Part shown: one piece after another, positions 34,940 through 47,800 of the stretch
Numbering within the stretch: the stretch's first letter is position 1
Layout of the letters: every line of letters starts with the position of its first letter
Assembly: GCA_035772785.1 (NCBI GenBank)
Contig: JAOCPU010000030.1
Location: forward strand, 186,001 to 250,000
Length of the DNA stretch: 64,000 nucleotides
DNA from: Phlebiopsis flavidoalba
Lineage: Eukaryota > Basidiomycota > Agaricomycetes > Polyporales > Phanerochaetaceae
Direction of reading: 5' to 3'
Translations under genes and position numbers: made by a program
The notes under the pieces: model-generated
What the model was told of the DNA's origin: nothing
Databases searched by the model: none
The model's input: only the letters and a program-made list of their open reading frames with translations

Positions 34940-37558
34940 TCACTGCGGGTCGCCGTTGTTCATCAGCGATGCGTCCAGCCACTCGAAGCCCTCCCCGAGA
35001 ATCCAACGTCGAGTTGACTGAAGTCGCCCGTGCTGAACAGACCCTGATCAAAGTATCGAACTGCATCATGTCCGGGCCGAACATGTCGCTTCGGACGAAG
35101 GCTGAGGCGGGGCTGCGGTTGCGCTGCAGAAGGAGTCGTCCCTTGAGCCATGGGTAGGTTCGTGCTGATAGACGGGTCGCCATGTTCGAAGGCGGGTCCT
35201 CCCGGGGTGTTGGCGGGGCGGTGTTTCCACCCACATGCGCGTTTGGTCGCCCGGGGGCATAGGGCCCGGCAGGCGGCGGCGGCTGTTGTAGCTTGCTGCC
35301 TGCTGTCCAAGACCGGCTGTCCAGGCACGGCGGCGGCGTTTTCGTGGTGACGAGTTGTTATGCCGACCCCTGGCTCGTTCTTACAAGCGGCGAGAAGCCC
35401 CCGCCGGGCTTACCAACTGCGTTCATCCCTGGCGACGAGCGGGGGAAGCATACCCTTCATCTTGCATCCCAGTCGGTTGTGTAACGGGGCCCAATGGCAA
35501 CGGGGGCTCCGTACGCCCTGAATTGACCAGCTCCAGGTCTTGGTTGGACGTCTCCCGCCGTATGGAGAATCAGCTCCTGCGGCAGGAGACCCTCCTGGCC
35601 CACCCGGCATGCCAGTTGCTTGTGCAACGCTTTGCATCGTCTGACGGTACTAAAGGAAATGCGAGCTGTCACAACCTCAGCAATATACATGACAATTGAG
35701 TGTGCACTCACCTGGGCCATCTGAGGCGTGATGTTCCTTGTGTGTGGACGCTATCATTGGTCCCATGGGTATTCCTGGCATCCCGGGGGCGTTCTGCACA
35801 CCGGCAAATGGCAGTGGCATACCTCGCGGGATCATTCCGCTACCTGCAGGGCCGTGTTGGCGGTCCCGAAACGCCTTGGTTGAACGGAACCATTGGAGTC
35901 ATCGGAGGCTGCGAGGGCTGATCTCCCGGTGGCGATTTCCGCAGTCGCTTGTTTTGCAGGTGAAGTCGAGTCACCCTGTTGAGACGACTCACACCTGGCG
36001 GGCAAACTTATCGATCAATTATCGTCAAATCAAAAATGTCAGAGAGCTCACATCTTCCTCAGGCGAAGTACTACTCCTCTTCGCCGCACGCTGAATCTGG
36101 GCCACTGCCGCCAGTGGCTGTCCCATCGGCCGTCCCGCATGGGGCGGCTGTTGGGAGACGCTTGAAGGACTTGCGGTTGACGGTGCTCCCGGTTTCACTG
36201 GCAGCAGGCCGCGCGCCTTGGCTAAACCAACGATTCGCGACTAAAGCACCATGAGTTGTGTATCAATATTGACCGGTGAAGACAAGACCTTCTCTTCGAT
36301 GGTTAATGATGGTATATCCCTATGAGCCAGGCCAAGCTCCTGCTTCAGTTCGGGGAGCTTTGACGCTTCGATCCTGAAAAGCTCTTGATTGGTCATTTCT
36401 TGTGGAGGCATGCCTGCGCCGTCGGTGGGGGCCCGTCCTGGAATCTGCCTGTTTGTCATCGATGGACTAGGTGCGGTCATTCCGTGAGATGCCGGGGAGT
36501 TCGGCTGGCTGGGGGTTGAGGGAAGGGAGGGGAAAGGGCCCTGATGCATGGGAGGCGCGCCCGGTATACCTGGCTGGCCGTTTGGTGGGCCCATAGCTCG
36601 CTGTGGTATTTGCGATGGAGGGCCGCTCATTGCGTTAGGCGGTTGGCCGGGGCTGCTGCGGGCCAGGATTCTGAGGTGAGTTGGCAATGGTCGGTGACCT
36701 AAAGGGGACGCCATTGCGTTGTGTGGGGAACGCCTTGACGCGGCTGTCCGGGAATCAATGGCTGCTGGGGTGTGCCTATATTGGGGCCGTTCTCTGTGCG
36801 CGTTCAATAGCCCGTTTGGTTTGTGTCATGGCACCAGGATAAACGTTCGTTATGCCGTTGGTCATCGGTGGCTGGCCACCAGGCAGAGCGGTGCCAGGAT
36901 GCGCGCCATTGGGTAGGGGTCCTGGCTGTCCATTTGTTCTCATGCCGTTCACAAGCCGAGTTTGAGCAGTCGGTTTGGGGTTGTTGTGTTGGGCGGTTCT
37001 GAGGCGGGTTTCGGCCTGCTTCTTGTTGTTGACACGGCGCTCGTTTTTGGAACTACCAAAGTTGTTGTTTATCCTTACCAAGTTGTTGTGAGGAGAAAAC
37101 CTATCAAGGCACCGATAGTAACATACCTGCGTATACACCAAAGCATCATCTGACCCTGAACCACTGCTTTTCGCTGTGAATAGAACCCAGAACACACTCC
37201 CACCATCTAATGAATGTTATCAAGTCAATGAGAGAGGACGTAGCCCCGCATAATATTCCACGCACTCAAATAAGAGACCTTGCTTTGCATTTATGGGTGG
37301 GTGAGAATCCTCGGGAACGTTGGCTTCACGTTTCAGAGCCAGTGCGGTATCCTTATACCCCCGCTTGTTGCAATAATCGAATATATATATGTTGAACCTG
37401 GACAGCCAGAGTGTGGAGATCAATATGTGGCCCTTGCTGAAGACTGTTAACTCACATCTTGTCCCCCTCCCACGACGCATCTGTCTCTTGCTGCGGGGTT
37501 GGTCGATTGCTCGGCGGCCTGTGCGCCGTCTGGGTTAAAGCGGCGCTCCAGTAGACAT
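34940..37558 (-). CDS. LisH-domain transcriptional regulator (Flo8/Som1 or SSBP-like)
   Basis: Probable nuclear co-regulator. The start at 37558 reads MSTGAPL and, after a shift, SNRPTPQQETDASWEGDKM. A GTGAGT intron (about 37457-37397) leads to FNIYIFDYCNKRGYKDTALA LKREANVPEDSHPPINAKQG LLFE, a LisH motif followed by the LUFS-type extension shared by yeast Flo8 and animal SSBPs, then VFWVLFTAKSSGSGSDDALV. The rest is Gln/Pro/Gly/Asn-rich (for example GQPGIPGAPPMHQGPFPSLP), usual for activation regions, with a short conserved block, NQELFRIEASKLPELKQEL, near 36320-36380. The C-terminus has MMQFDTLIR and, after a shift, EGFEWLDASLMNNGDPQ with stop at 34940. In yeast and moulds Flo8/Som1 proteins control filamentous growth under cAMP signalling; that role is inference here. 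Confidence 0.83.
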
Positions 37559-38016
37559 CTTGCGAGATTCCGAGAAGGTCCAAGACAGAGCAGCGGTGTA
37601 TTAAAGGGAGACCAACACGACCAAAGCCTCGAGGAACCAATTTTGTTCTCCGAGATTGTTTGCTAGCTGAACCGCGATGGGGAGAGCGTGGAGGCCGTGT
37701 GCAAAACGTTGAAGTTGGCGGCACACAATCAGGAAGCAACGATCCACAGCAAGGCGGGTATGATACAATCTGGTCGAAAATCCGCGGTTGAGGCCGTCGT
37801 CGCTCGCGACGTGCAGGAGGGAGAGGAAGAGGTAGAGACAAAGTGTGTGCAGCGAGGGTTCCCCGGATGGGAATCGGGCGCTTACCGGCGCTGCCACGGC
37901 ATCTCCTCCCTAAATTCACGCAATAAACCCGCAACGATTAAACAAGCTACATTACACTACGATAGACAGATAGGTAGTATAGAAACCCATGCAACACTTC
38001 AGATTATAGACAGAAT
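37559..38016. other. Intergenic, 5' flank of the LisH gene
   Basis: About 460 bp. Frames on the minus strand run through it but have no motif and precede the chosen start. No other feature seen. Confidence 0.4.
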
Positions 38017-39560
38017 TTACAATATATCCACATCCTCGGGGGCGCCTGTTGCCTCATTGTCTCCGGACCAGAGCAACTTGAAAGTCCCACCCTCCCACGA
38101 TGTACTTCAGCTCCAGCAACCGACGGATCTCACGCCACCCTGAGCTCACGTCGTCCACGTCGCTAGGGTCGGAGACGACATACACAAAGTCCGCGGGAGA
38201 CAGCATCGACCGGAGCAGCGACCCAATTAGGAATGCTATCAGCGCGACGACGATGACGGTCGATAACGGGTACGTCGGGACGGTGGGAGATAGCGAGGCG
38301 GTTGCGCGGCCTGCTGCCTGACTTGTCGTCTCGGTCCTCGTCGACGGCGAAGGCGAAGAAACGGACGCCGTCGTCGAGCCCGACAGCGTTCTCACCACGG
38401 GGGCGCGCGTGTCCGGCCGGCGTCGTGAACCGCGTGAGTGGATTCGGATACGAATTCAGGAACCGTAACAGACCGCCGCTAGCCCCGTCATGCGCCGCGC
38501 CTTCCTGGCTCGAAGCCGCCTCCAATAAGGGCTGTAAACGCTCAGCACGTCAGTGTCGACCCGGGAGAAAGGAGCGTATGGCGTTACACACCTTTTCGTC
38601 TGTCGCCGGCGAGCTCGCTGATGGAGTCCTCCGCCCCAGGTGTCTCGGCAGTATCGTCTGACGATGGTGTCTCTGCAACGGGGACAAGGGCCTTGTCCAG
38701 GAGCTGTGCGGTGACCGAACGTGCACGAGAATCCATCGTGCAGCACTGCAGTTCCGCGGGAACCGCTTCATCTGATGTTGCCTGTCGGAATGTGGGGGGG
38801 TTAACGTCAGCCATGTCTGGCAAACACAGACACAAATGAATTTGAGGACTTACCTCACGAGCAAGTCCATCTTTGCTGTTCTCCCGTCGAGGAACTCCTC
38901 CCTGCCCAGACTCGTCAGAGATTCCTTCTCACTGAGCACTGTCACCCGCTGCCCCCCCGTCGACGACCACAACGTCGGTTTGTTTGTTTTTTTTCCATCA
39001 CCAGAGATCGCAGGTCTGATTTCCACCTCAATCATTGCCCGGCCCGTCCTCGAGATCGAGCATGCCACTGCGGCTTCGGCGGCGCAGTGCGGGTCTCCCC
39101 CGTGAGGGGGTCCTGGATCGTCGACATCTGGAACTGCGCCGTCGGCAGCGTGAACCGCAGGAGGTGACACGGCGGGCGGTCCGTATTCAGTCCCGACGAG
39201 AGCAACGGCGACGGAGGCAATCGTAAACACCGCTGTCGAGATCGGCAACGCCACACCCATCCCGTCGACCCTCGCCACGCGACCGTAACGGGGGAGACTC
39301 TGCTTGCCCTTGTCGATTCGGGACCGCAGGGAGACGCTGTAACCGGCGGAGTATAGCTTCGTGTCCACGACCAGCTCGCCCACCATCAGATCCGCAGAGC
39401 TGCTTGACTTGCCGCCGCGCGCTGTGAACTTTGACGACCTGTACGCGCGCGACTGACAGACAGGAGGGGACGGAGCACCGTACGTCGCGCGACTGAGACC
39501 GGGGCGGGGCGCCGCACCTTGGGCTGCTTTTGGAGCAGAACTCGGGGTGGTAATTTCCTC
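38017..39560 (-). CDS. Unrecognised protein with one C-terminal membrane helix
   Basis: The protein-like text runs in several frames: SSADLMVGELVVDTKLYSAG, RSRIDKGKQSLPRYGRVARV and ALP near 39380-39240, then FTLPTAQFQMSTIQDPLTGE (about 39150-39090), EVEIRPAISGDGKK, LGREEFLDGRTAKMDLLV (about 38905-38850), and after introns TSDEAVPAEL, SISELAGDRRKG and LLRFLNSYPNPLTRF. Near the C-terminus STVIVVALIAFLIGSLLRSM is a single hydrophobic helix (about 38270-38215). It is followed by WREIRRLLELKYIVGG and FKLLWSGDN, with stop at 38017-38019. I do not recognise the family. The layout suggests a cytosolic beta-rich N-terminal part and a membrane anchor. The start near 39560 is uncertain. Confidence 0.6.
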
Positions 39561-39857
39561 GGATTTTACAGCTGGGTATCAACCCTCTGAGTACGTCGGC
39601 GCACGAGATCGCGTGGTCGGCAGTACGCTCGGACGCGGGGTAACGGTCGCTCGCATTGGGTGTGGGAGATGCCGAGGCCCTGAGGGAGACGTCAAGGGAG
39701 CATGGTTCCGCGGAACAGCATTCTACGGAAAGGGTCGTATGTCGAAAAAAATGTTCACCAATGTATTGGTTTGTTTATCGCGCTTGCGAATCGCCCAAGA
39801 CTTCTCAGCTGATGTCCACAAATCCGGTCAGCCCTAGATTGGAGATCATTAACCCAG

Positions 39858-42800
39858 CTAGGAGGGACACGTTGGGAAGGGTGGAGGCGAGACATTCTGC
39901 AGGTACGTCTCGAGAGCGAGGATAGACCGCGGGATGGCAGCGTTGACGCTGGAGTTGACTGCTGCTGGTATTGACCCAGCATAGTCGAAACCCAGCAACA
40001 ACCCTCGTGCACCGCGTTGACGGTATAGCATAGTTTTTTTCCGCGCCGTATGGGTCGAGTGTCTCCAGTATCCAGCCATCAACGAACATACGCCCAATCG
40101 GGGAAGAAAAACGCTGGGGTTGTACTTCGTCTGAGAGAAGCTTTGCACGGACTCGGGAGAGAACGAGGCCGAGACGAGGAAGATCGCTGTTCTGCCGTCG
40201 TGTGATTGTTCAGCTTCGCCGCCATTGCGACGAGGTAAAGCGGCGCGTGCCAGCAGATTCGCAAGATAGAAGCCCCGATCTCTGAATGGGAAGCCTGCTT
40301 TGTGCGTGGTGAACGTAGTATACGCCATCGAGCCGAACGATTCGAACACTTGCGCGGAGTCAAAGCGGGTGTCCCACTGCTTGCGGGACTTGTTGCTCGA
40401 GAGTATGTTCGCGATCTCATCCGCGGAAACGGACTCTCGATCACCTTCTCAGCTTTGTGGACAGGAATGACGGAGGAAATTTCGGGCTCGATCTTGCGGT
40501 GTACCGGGAATCCCTTGTCGCTGAGAAGGGACCAGCCTTCGTTGGAGGACATGGCGTGCAGCCGTTGGAGGTAAGCCAAGGCTTCCAAAGCATACTGCAT
40601 TGGCGGGTTGGATGCTGAGGGGACCGCATCGATGCCGGTCCCGATGGCAGGGGGAAACAGCAGCAACAGCTTGTTGGGATCGTGGTAGTAGCCTGCTCGA
40701 CAGCATAGTTCCAATATCGAGTGAAAGCAGTGGCAAAGGCGGGTGCCGAAGTGGACACTTGTCCTATATGGGTGTGGCGGTAGGCGACGATGAGCCTGTC
40801 TCCGTAGCGTTCCCATCATTATCCCCATCCCATTCTGCTTTCCGTCGTCGAATGGCACCAAGGACGGGCGGTTGGTCCAATGGAATTCGGATTGGCTTCA
40901 CCCGTTTCTGCTTGGCGAGATTCTTCACCTCTCGCTCAGGCAGCTCCTCCACATCCACGTCAACCTTGGCGCCGTTGACCATGACGAGACCCTTCTCCTT
41001 GGCGCCGCCTGTGGTGACCTTCGTACAATATGCTTTGTAGCCTTTCGTCCCCTGCGTGTATTGGCGTCATGGGTAATGGTAAGCCACAGCCCACCACCCG
41101 CCGACGAGAGTCGATGTCGCCTGAGGCATACAATGGCCTGCGGTGGAGGATCAATCACAATATCCAAGGATGTCGCCCACGTATCCAGATCGCAGCGAAG
41201 CTCACACTCCACCATCGGAGCAGGCGAAGATGGCGGCTCCGACGCTGCGTCCCGCACCCGACGAAGACGTCCGCCCAGCTGCGCCCTCGTACTCGATTCT
41301 GAAGCTGCCCTTCTCGTGGTCGTAGCGCACGTCGTTCACCTTGGCGCCCTCGAGACGCGTGATGATCGGCGTGGCCCGCCGCACTTGATCGTGAAGTCGC
41401 CTATGCCGGCAACGGCGGAGACCATCTGTTGCGGGATGGAGGTCTTGTTCGACCAGCCCTTGGGGTCGGACTGGTTCGAGCAGCGTGACGAGCGTGGGGT
41501 GGTGGGGGGAGAGCGCTTCTATCGCCCATCCTTGCAGATCGACCTGCGTACGTATCACGTTTGGGGTCGGCCGAAGGGATCGTAGGGAAGAGGTTTGGGT
41601 CGTCGGCTGAGAAGGCAAATACGTGTATGGTAGTTTGGCGACTTGTACACCGTCTTCACACAACTGCATCTCGACCACTAAAATTCGCTTCAGTGGCTGG
41701 TACAGCTGTATGTAGCACGTACACTCACTTTACAGGCCACGCTGGTTTTTGGTTTTGAAGTGCCAGAGCTCTGTAAGTTGATTCACATCCTCGAGGAAGA
41801 CAGCAATCGTCGTCAACAGCTTTGTCCCAGAACGCTCTCGCTCCAGGTGTCGCGATTTTGCAGCGTAGAGATCCCAAAGACCCAGACCAACGAAGGTAGC
41901 CTGCAACGGCTCGATACACGACCAAAGTTGGGTCAATGGAGTCCAGTTTGTAGAGCCACGGAGACTTCCACGAGATTCCGTTGCTATAGATGATCAGAAA
42001 TGAGATGAGAGGTATTAATAAAGCGATAGACTTACTACTGCGCTTCCACTTAGCCTCAGGTTCTTGCAGATGCAATGAAGAGAAGTAAATAAATTTCCCT
42101 TTTCACACGCGATAGGATCGATCGCTCTGCTGCTGCCGTACGCTCCGTGGGTGCTTTCGCGATCTGCACGGAGGTTCTGGCGACAGTCGAAGAACTAGTG
42201 CCCCAGTGGATTACTGTATTCCGGGTTGATTGCGAACGGAAGCTTAAATCGGCCATACTCGTCGTGTCCTGAAGAATCGGCTGGGACTATGAAGTACGAT
42301 GGATCCCGCTCTTCGACTTCTTCAAATAGCCTGTGGGATGCCATTGAGACGCCAGCCGCTTGACGGACCTGACAAACTCGATAATGGCGCGGACTTTGAG
42401 CACGGAGTGGTCGTTCGGGAGTGATGCGTTGCTTTATACATTCAGGGTGACCTTCTCTTGTTGTTTGTTCGCGGATGGCAAGTAGAAATGGCGGTCTCGA
42501 ATGGCATGTGCTGTCCAGGGTAGCTGTGATACTTCCTCTGACGATGCCTTGGTGGTAATCTGCATGCACGTCCCAGCCTATTCATTCGCAGGGAGTGCAA
42601 ACTCGAACCGACCTCGTCAGCCGTACGATGCTCTGCGGATAGCATGAAAGTTCTTCTACACCCTGTTCACCTGGATGGCGCGTGTACGTGTCTTGCGTGT
42701 TCATTGCCATCTTCCGGAACGATGGAGTAGTCGACTGTGAGAGCTTCTCCTATCGTTCTCGGAGAACAGCGGACCCGCTCCACAGACACGATCCATCTGC

Positions 42801-43690
42801 CATAAACCCCGTTCAATAGAGGAATGCGAAGAAGACCTCGTGTCTTCACGGTCTTGTAGAAGCCAACCATCATGGCGCAGAGTTTTTGTTGGCCTAATAG
42901 GGCTGAACGTCGTTCCGAGGTTCCACATCGCGCGGGAGGTTGTGCTGCCAGAAGCAGGTTATACGAAGACGTGTCGCGCCGCTGGAGTGTTGGACATGTT
43001 GTATACCACCATGCAAATGAACTTTGCGGGAATCAGAGAAACAACCCTAGTCGGGAAAGGAGCAGTGGACTTACGACCTACTTCGGAACGTGACGTATGG
43101 TGGAGAAGGTCGTAGGTACGCAGGCTCGTCCGGAGAGCGAGGGAGACAGAAGTCGATATATCAATTAAAGTCGTCGCGTCGTTGAACATTCGTGATATTG
43201 TTACAGCATCTCGGGGACTGTGTGATAGTATGATATCGAAGGGCTAGAAAGAGAATGTATATGCTACTCACCTAGCTGGCCATCCCAACGTGAAATTCGT
43301 CTTAGCAATCCTCGTAGCCTGATCAAACATCTCCAGCAGCTGCGCCTGCTCCACTGATGGATCCCACTCCTTTCTGAGCTCGGGTGTGGCTAAGGACGCG
43401 CCTTGCATGCTTCAAAGCGTCAATTGCGGTTCGTCCGCGGTCGGTACATCCAGGACTTGCTCTGTACACAGACTCTCCTTTCACGACTTTGCGATGAAGC
43501 ACGACATCGGTAAGATGTGGACCTGCGAGCGCCCTAGCTTTGCCTTTTGTGCTAGATTGTGAACCTTCTACATTGACCCGCTTCCAGTCCACGGATGAAT
43601 GCGAAGTAAGATGTTTTGCCTGAAACTGGTCTGTGCATTATCTAACGCTTCATACCAAGACTGCGCCGCAACCTGTATTTATGAGAAACG
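39858..43690 (-). CDS. Large multi-START-like lipid-binding protein
   Basis: Cytosolic protein with at least two regions resembling START (StAR-related lipid transfer) domains. The first (about 43590-42700) reads VVLHRKVVKGESVYR, EMFDQATRIAKTNFTLGWPA, DAVTISRMFNDATTLIDIST S and YGRWIVSVERVRCS. A central part contains ERTAAAERSILSRVKREIYL, LDSIDPTLVVYRA, ATFVGLGLWDLYAAKSR, LEDVNQLTELWHFKTK and TPNVIRTQVDLQGWAIEALS P (about 41560-41510), then ELRCDLDTWATSLDIVIDPP P. A linker, KGLVMVNGAKVDVDVEELPE, leads to the C-terminal domain: SDKGFPVHRKIEPEISSVIP VHKAEKVIE, FESFGSMAYTTFTTHKAGFP FRDRGFYLANLLARA, WILETLDPYG, and DYAGSIPAAVNSSVNAAIPR with stop at 39858. The ligand is unknown. The start is estimated from an acceptor near 43675; the first exon is not identified. 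Confidence 0.8.
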
Positions 43691-44813
43691 ATAATATTGG
43701 TAGTAGAATGACGGCGCGTACCCGGTACCGTCAAAACATGACACGTCGGTGGAAGTGGAGGCAGAGAGCGGGAATGGGCTCATTAAGCACGTGGGAAATG
43801 CACGTCAGACTGTTTACCTTTGTTAGCATCTAAAGGTGCCGATTACCCGTTTGGGCAACGTCCACGCTGATGAGCATGCTCGGACAATCACCGGTCGTTC
43901 TTGATCCTCCCCGTTGACTATGATTTCCCGCGAAGATGCTTGTTGTCAATAATCGTCCTCGAGCACCGAACTCGAGCCAATGTCGACCGATGCGCGGTGC
44001 CTGATAGGGGTTAGCATGAACTCAAGCTTGATTCAGGCTGAACTCTGTCAACTTCCGCACAAATCCCGTGGCAGTTCATGCTGCTTTTCGAGTCTCCGCA
44101 TGATTTTGCTTTTGTTCTTTTACCACCAACCCTTGGACTGATTTTTGATTGCAAAAAGGCGTGCAAGACAACGTCTGGGCCATCACGTGCTAACATGACG
44201 TAGTGATCGAAACTCAGGCACGCAGTGTCGAGCCAGTGCAGTTCGGGTGCAGCAGCTTGCAGGAAGTACGCTATGGCAGTAGAAGCAGCTGTAATGCGTA
44301 TTCTTGTGGGTCCCACACTTTTCTATTTCCTTTCCATCCCAGTTCTCGACGCAAATGCCAAGTGTCGTGGCCCTGGATAAATTGACCAGAAGGTTCCGTT
44401 TCTGACATCATATTGATAGGGCCTAGATTCACTCCTTTTTGGGCGGCGTCGAATTGCTCCTGATACCTCTCCTTTTTCGTGCACACGTATCTTAGTCCCA
44501 CAACGGTCACCTCGAGCGTCGGCCTCCGCCCATCCCCGCGCCCTTCAACGCTCCTAGCGACCTCGTCGCCGCTCGTCGCCGTCGCCGTCACCGCCGAGCA
44601 TGCCTTTTCGGTCCCGGTCTCAATAGCCAGTGCCATGACCGCGTCTTCGTCCTGCCACCAACCAACAAAGACTGGGCCGGGGTGAAACAACGGATGCCAC
44701 GACCACGCGTGGGGCGACGCCGGCGGATGATGGAGAGGCACTACCCTTACCTGGTGCAGGCGGTCAGCTCCTTCAGCGACAGCAGACGGAAGCAGAAGAA
44801 GACGAGAATCAGC
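43691..44813. other. Divergent intergenic region, possibly with missing 5' exons
   Basis: Lies between the START protein (-) and the histidine kinase (+). It probably holds the first exon of the START gene and both promoters. A long minus-strand frame (44271-45059) is antisense to the kinase N-terminus and is not credited. Confidence 0.4.
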
Positions 44814-47800
44814 ATGGGGATGCACGTTCATTGGGACAGGTTCCTGCGTAAACTCGGGTCGGGGACGGCGCCGTCGACCTCCTCGGGCCTTGGACGAGAG
44901 AGCTCTGGAGACAGCACAGGATACAACAGGTCTCGGCTGGGTCGGGCCACCATAGCAGAGGACGAGCCGGTGGACGAAGTCGTTGTCGATCGCGAGTGGT
45001 CTGGAGAAATCAAAAGCAGCGTGCACTCCGACCACGGGGGCACCCCAGACAAGTCGCATGGCAGCAACCAGCAGCTAGGCTACGGGGGAACGAATACCGA
45101 CCGTGACAGCGTAGCCATCCACGCTGACGGCCTGTGGGCAAGCAATACCATCCTCATCTTACTGCGCTATAGATTATGGCCCTTCGTGTATGCATTTTTT
45201 CTATACCCACTTTCTGGATGCGAAGTCGGAGGCTCATTACAGAAAGGAGAACTGAGTTCTTGCGCAAGGTGCGTGAGAGTTATTTTAATTTCGTTTGGGA
45301 CGTTGCTCATAACTACCAGTCATTGGCTATATGGGCTGCTGCGTTCTATGTCGTCAACTGGGCACTGGCGGTTGGCTTCATTCCACACCCAGCGGACCTC
45401 TCGGATAAGATCTTCTACTATGGTGTATGTAATTTCTACTTGACAATGAATTGTTCTCTCACAGTGAACGTCTATGATAACTCCCGCGGCGACGTTTCCC
45501 GCTGTTTTTTATGGTTGTGTACGACTTCCCACGGGATCGCCCCTGTGCTCTATCAGAGCTACCTGGGGTTCTCCACTTGGTGCTGGAGTTGCTATCAGAT
45601 CATGTTCATGTTACGCCACTCCAAGCTCCTCTCGTGCCCTGAAAAGGAGACATCTGACACAACGCTCCAGGTACTTCTGCGGTAATTACGACCCAAGTTT
45701 GTCTAGGTTCGACTGCGAGGGCAAGGACTTCTTGACCACGTTCTAGTCAGTACACCCCGTTTATCACATGGCTGGGTCTATTGATAGTATTTTGCAGTTA
45801 CACGTCTGCATTACAAACGCTGGCCTTGTTCGGTCTGGGTCTCAATCGCTTCCCGGCCCTGATAGGAGTAATAGTATTCACGGGAATGTACGTACAGTCT
45901 TTTGTCCAATGTGGCACACACTCATTGACACCCACAGATCCTGCGGCTTGATTCGTCCCCATACACACAGTTTTCATCCGCAGTGAGTTCAAGAAATGGC
46001 CTCGACCTGCCTTGACAATTGATCACCACGCATCAGATGTTTATTATCTTCATTATCTTCCAGGGTTTCCTCCTATATGTTCACTATATGCGCGAGAACG
46101 TACGTGTCTTTTTACCCGGCTCCAGACTACGCCAACCACCATTCCTCTCAGGCGGAGCGCCGGCTGTATACTCTCCGCGATCAACTCAAGATTCAGTTCC
46201 GCGCGACACAGAAGGCCCAAGTCAACGAACGCAAAGCAGCGGACTCGAAGCGGCGTCTGACCTCGTATGTCTTCCACGAAGTCCGTGTGCCACTCAACAC
46301 TGCGCTGTTGGCGGTGCAAAACATGGAGGCTTCGGGCACGGTTGCGAAAGAACAAGAGATCGAGTTCAAGGCGCTGGAAGGAAGCCTGAGCATGATGTCC
46401 AAGGTCCTGAATGACGTCCTCGATTTCAATCGGATGGACAGCGGTCGGTTTGAGAGCGTGCTGAAGGTCAGTAGATGCATCTCTTCTCCCGGCGATTTCA
46501 AAACTCACGGTCGAATAGCCCTACTCGTTCCACCAGTCATGCGGTCCCTGTTTGTGCCCCTCCGCTTAGCCACAGACGCCCGCGGTCTCGAGTTCATCAC
46601 GAACCTGGATACCAACATCGACAAAGTTTCGCGAAAGGCGCTTCTACGAAGCCCAGGACGAGAGTGCGGACGCGATCGCGCGGCAACTGTCCGAGAACGC
46701 AGACGCAGATGGGATCGTGGTGGGGCGACGAGACGCGCGGCTTTCGGCAGATCATCACGAATTTAGCAAAGGTGCGCCACTCTGTGTGATCCGTTGGGGC
46801 TGCTTTATTGAGCTGTGGAACTTTTAGCAATGCGTGCAAGTTCACGCCGGCTGGTGGGAAGCTTTTGATCACTACTAAGCTCGTCATTCCGAATCTTTCA
46901 CCCGATGAGGATGATGAGAGAACGAGAAGGGGGAGTTCACCGTTCACCTGCCAACGCCTGGGCCCTCGGAGAAGGAGGATATATGACGGTATGAGGACAC
47001 GTCGGTGAGTGGAAGTGAAGGGAAAGGTCGGTTTTGTCTCCATTCTTAAATTGATGGTTAGTTGAAGGGGGCAACAGAGAAACACCGTGACCCACCCAGG
47101 CCTTTCACGATCCTACTCTCGCAACACGACGTGATACATTCGAAGCCCCCGCCGCTTGAGTGGATCGTCGTCCGCATCGAAGTCACCGACACCGGCTGTG
47201 GTATTCGCGCCCAAAGACATGGTGCAAACCAAGCTGTTCTGTAAGGTCAACCACATCGTTACATGCAAACTTATATACTGACATTTTTGCCCAGCGGCGT
47301 TCAATCAGACCGAGATGGGTAGGGCAGCAAGGTGGCAAAGGGTACCGGTCTCGGCTGGCCCTGGTCCGCCAAATCGTCAAGCGTAGCGGAGGACGTCTCG
47401 GCGTTTCGTTCGAAGGTTAACGAGGGGTCCACATTCTGGGTCGAATTACGTAAGCATTTAACACAATAGCTAGACCGACATGGCGCTGACAAAGTCGATC
47501 ATAGCATTGGGTGTGGGAAGCAAAGTCTCTCTGGGCGCTCAATACTCCAGATTGGTCGACATGACAATGTTGAGCTTAATGAGCTGTGCACAACAAGACC
47601 ATCTATGCGGCGCAGAGGATGTCTGCGTCGAATCGGAGTCCTGTCCCAATCCCTGCACCCGTGGCGACACAGCCGACGACTGTCTTGCACAGTATCAATG
47701 AAACAAGGTATGTCGAGGACTCACACTAGACTCTTTGCCTTGCTGACATATGAATAAGGGCGGCTTGGTTGAGATATCGACCAGTAAGGACGACTGAGGG

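Noticed and set aside
34629..35021. 130-codon plus-strand frame
   Set aside because: Arg/Lys/Thr-rich, overlaps the 3' end of the LisH gene in antisense, no motif.
44271..45059. 262-codon minus-strand open frame
   Set aside because: It lies antisense to the histidine kinase head and has no motif; the opposite strand gives membrane helices continuous with the kinase. Its length follows from GC-rich codon bias.
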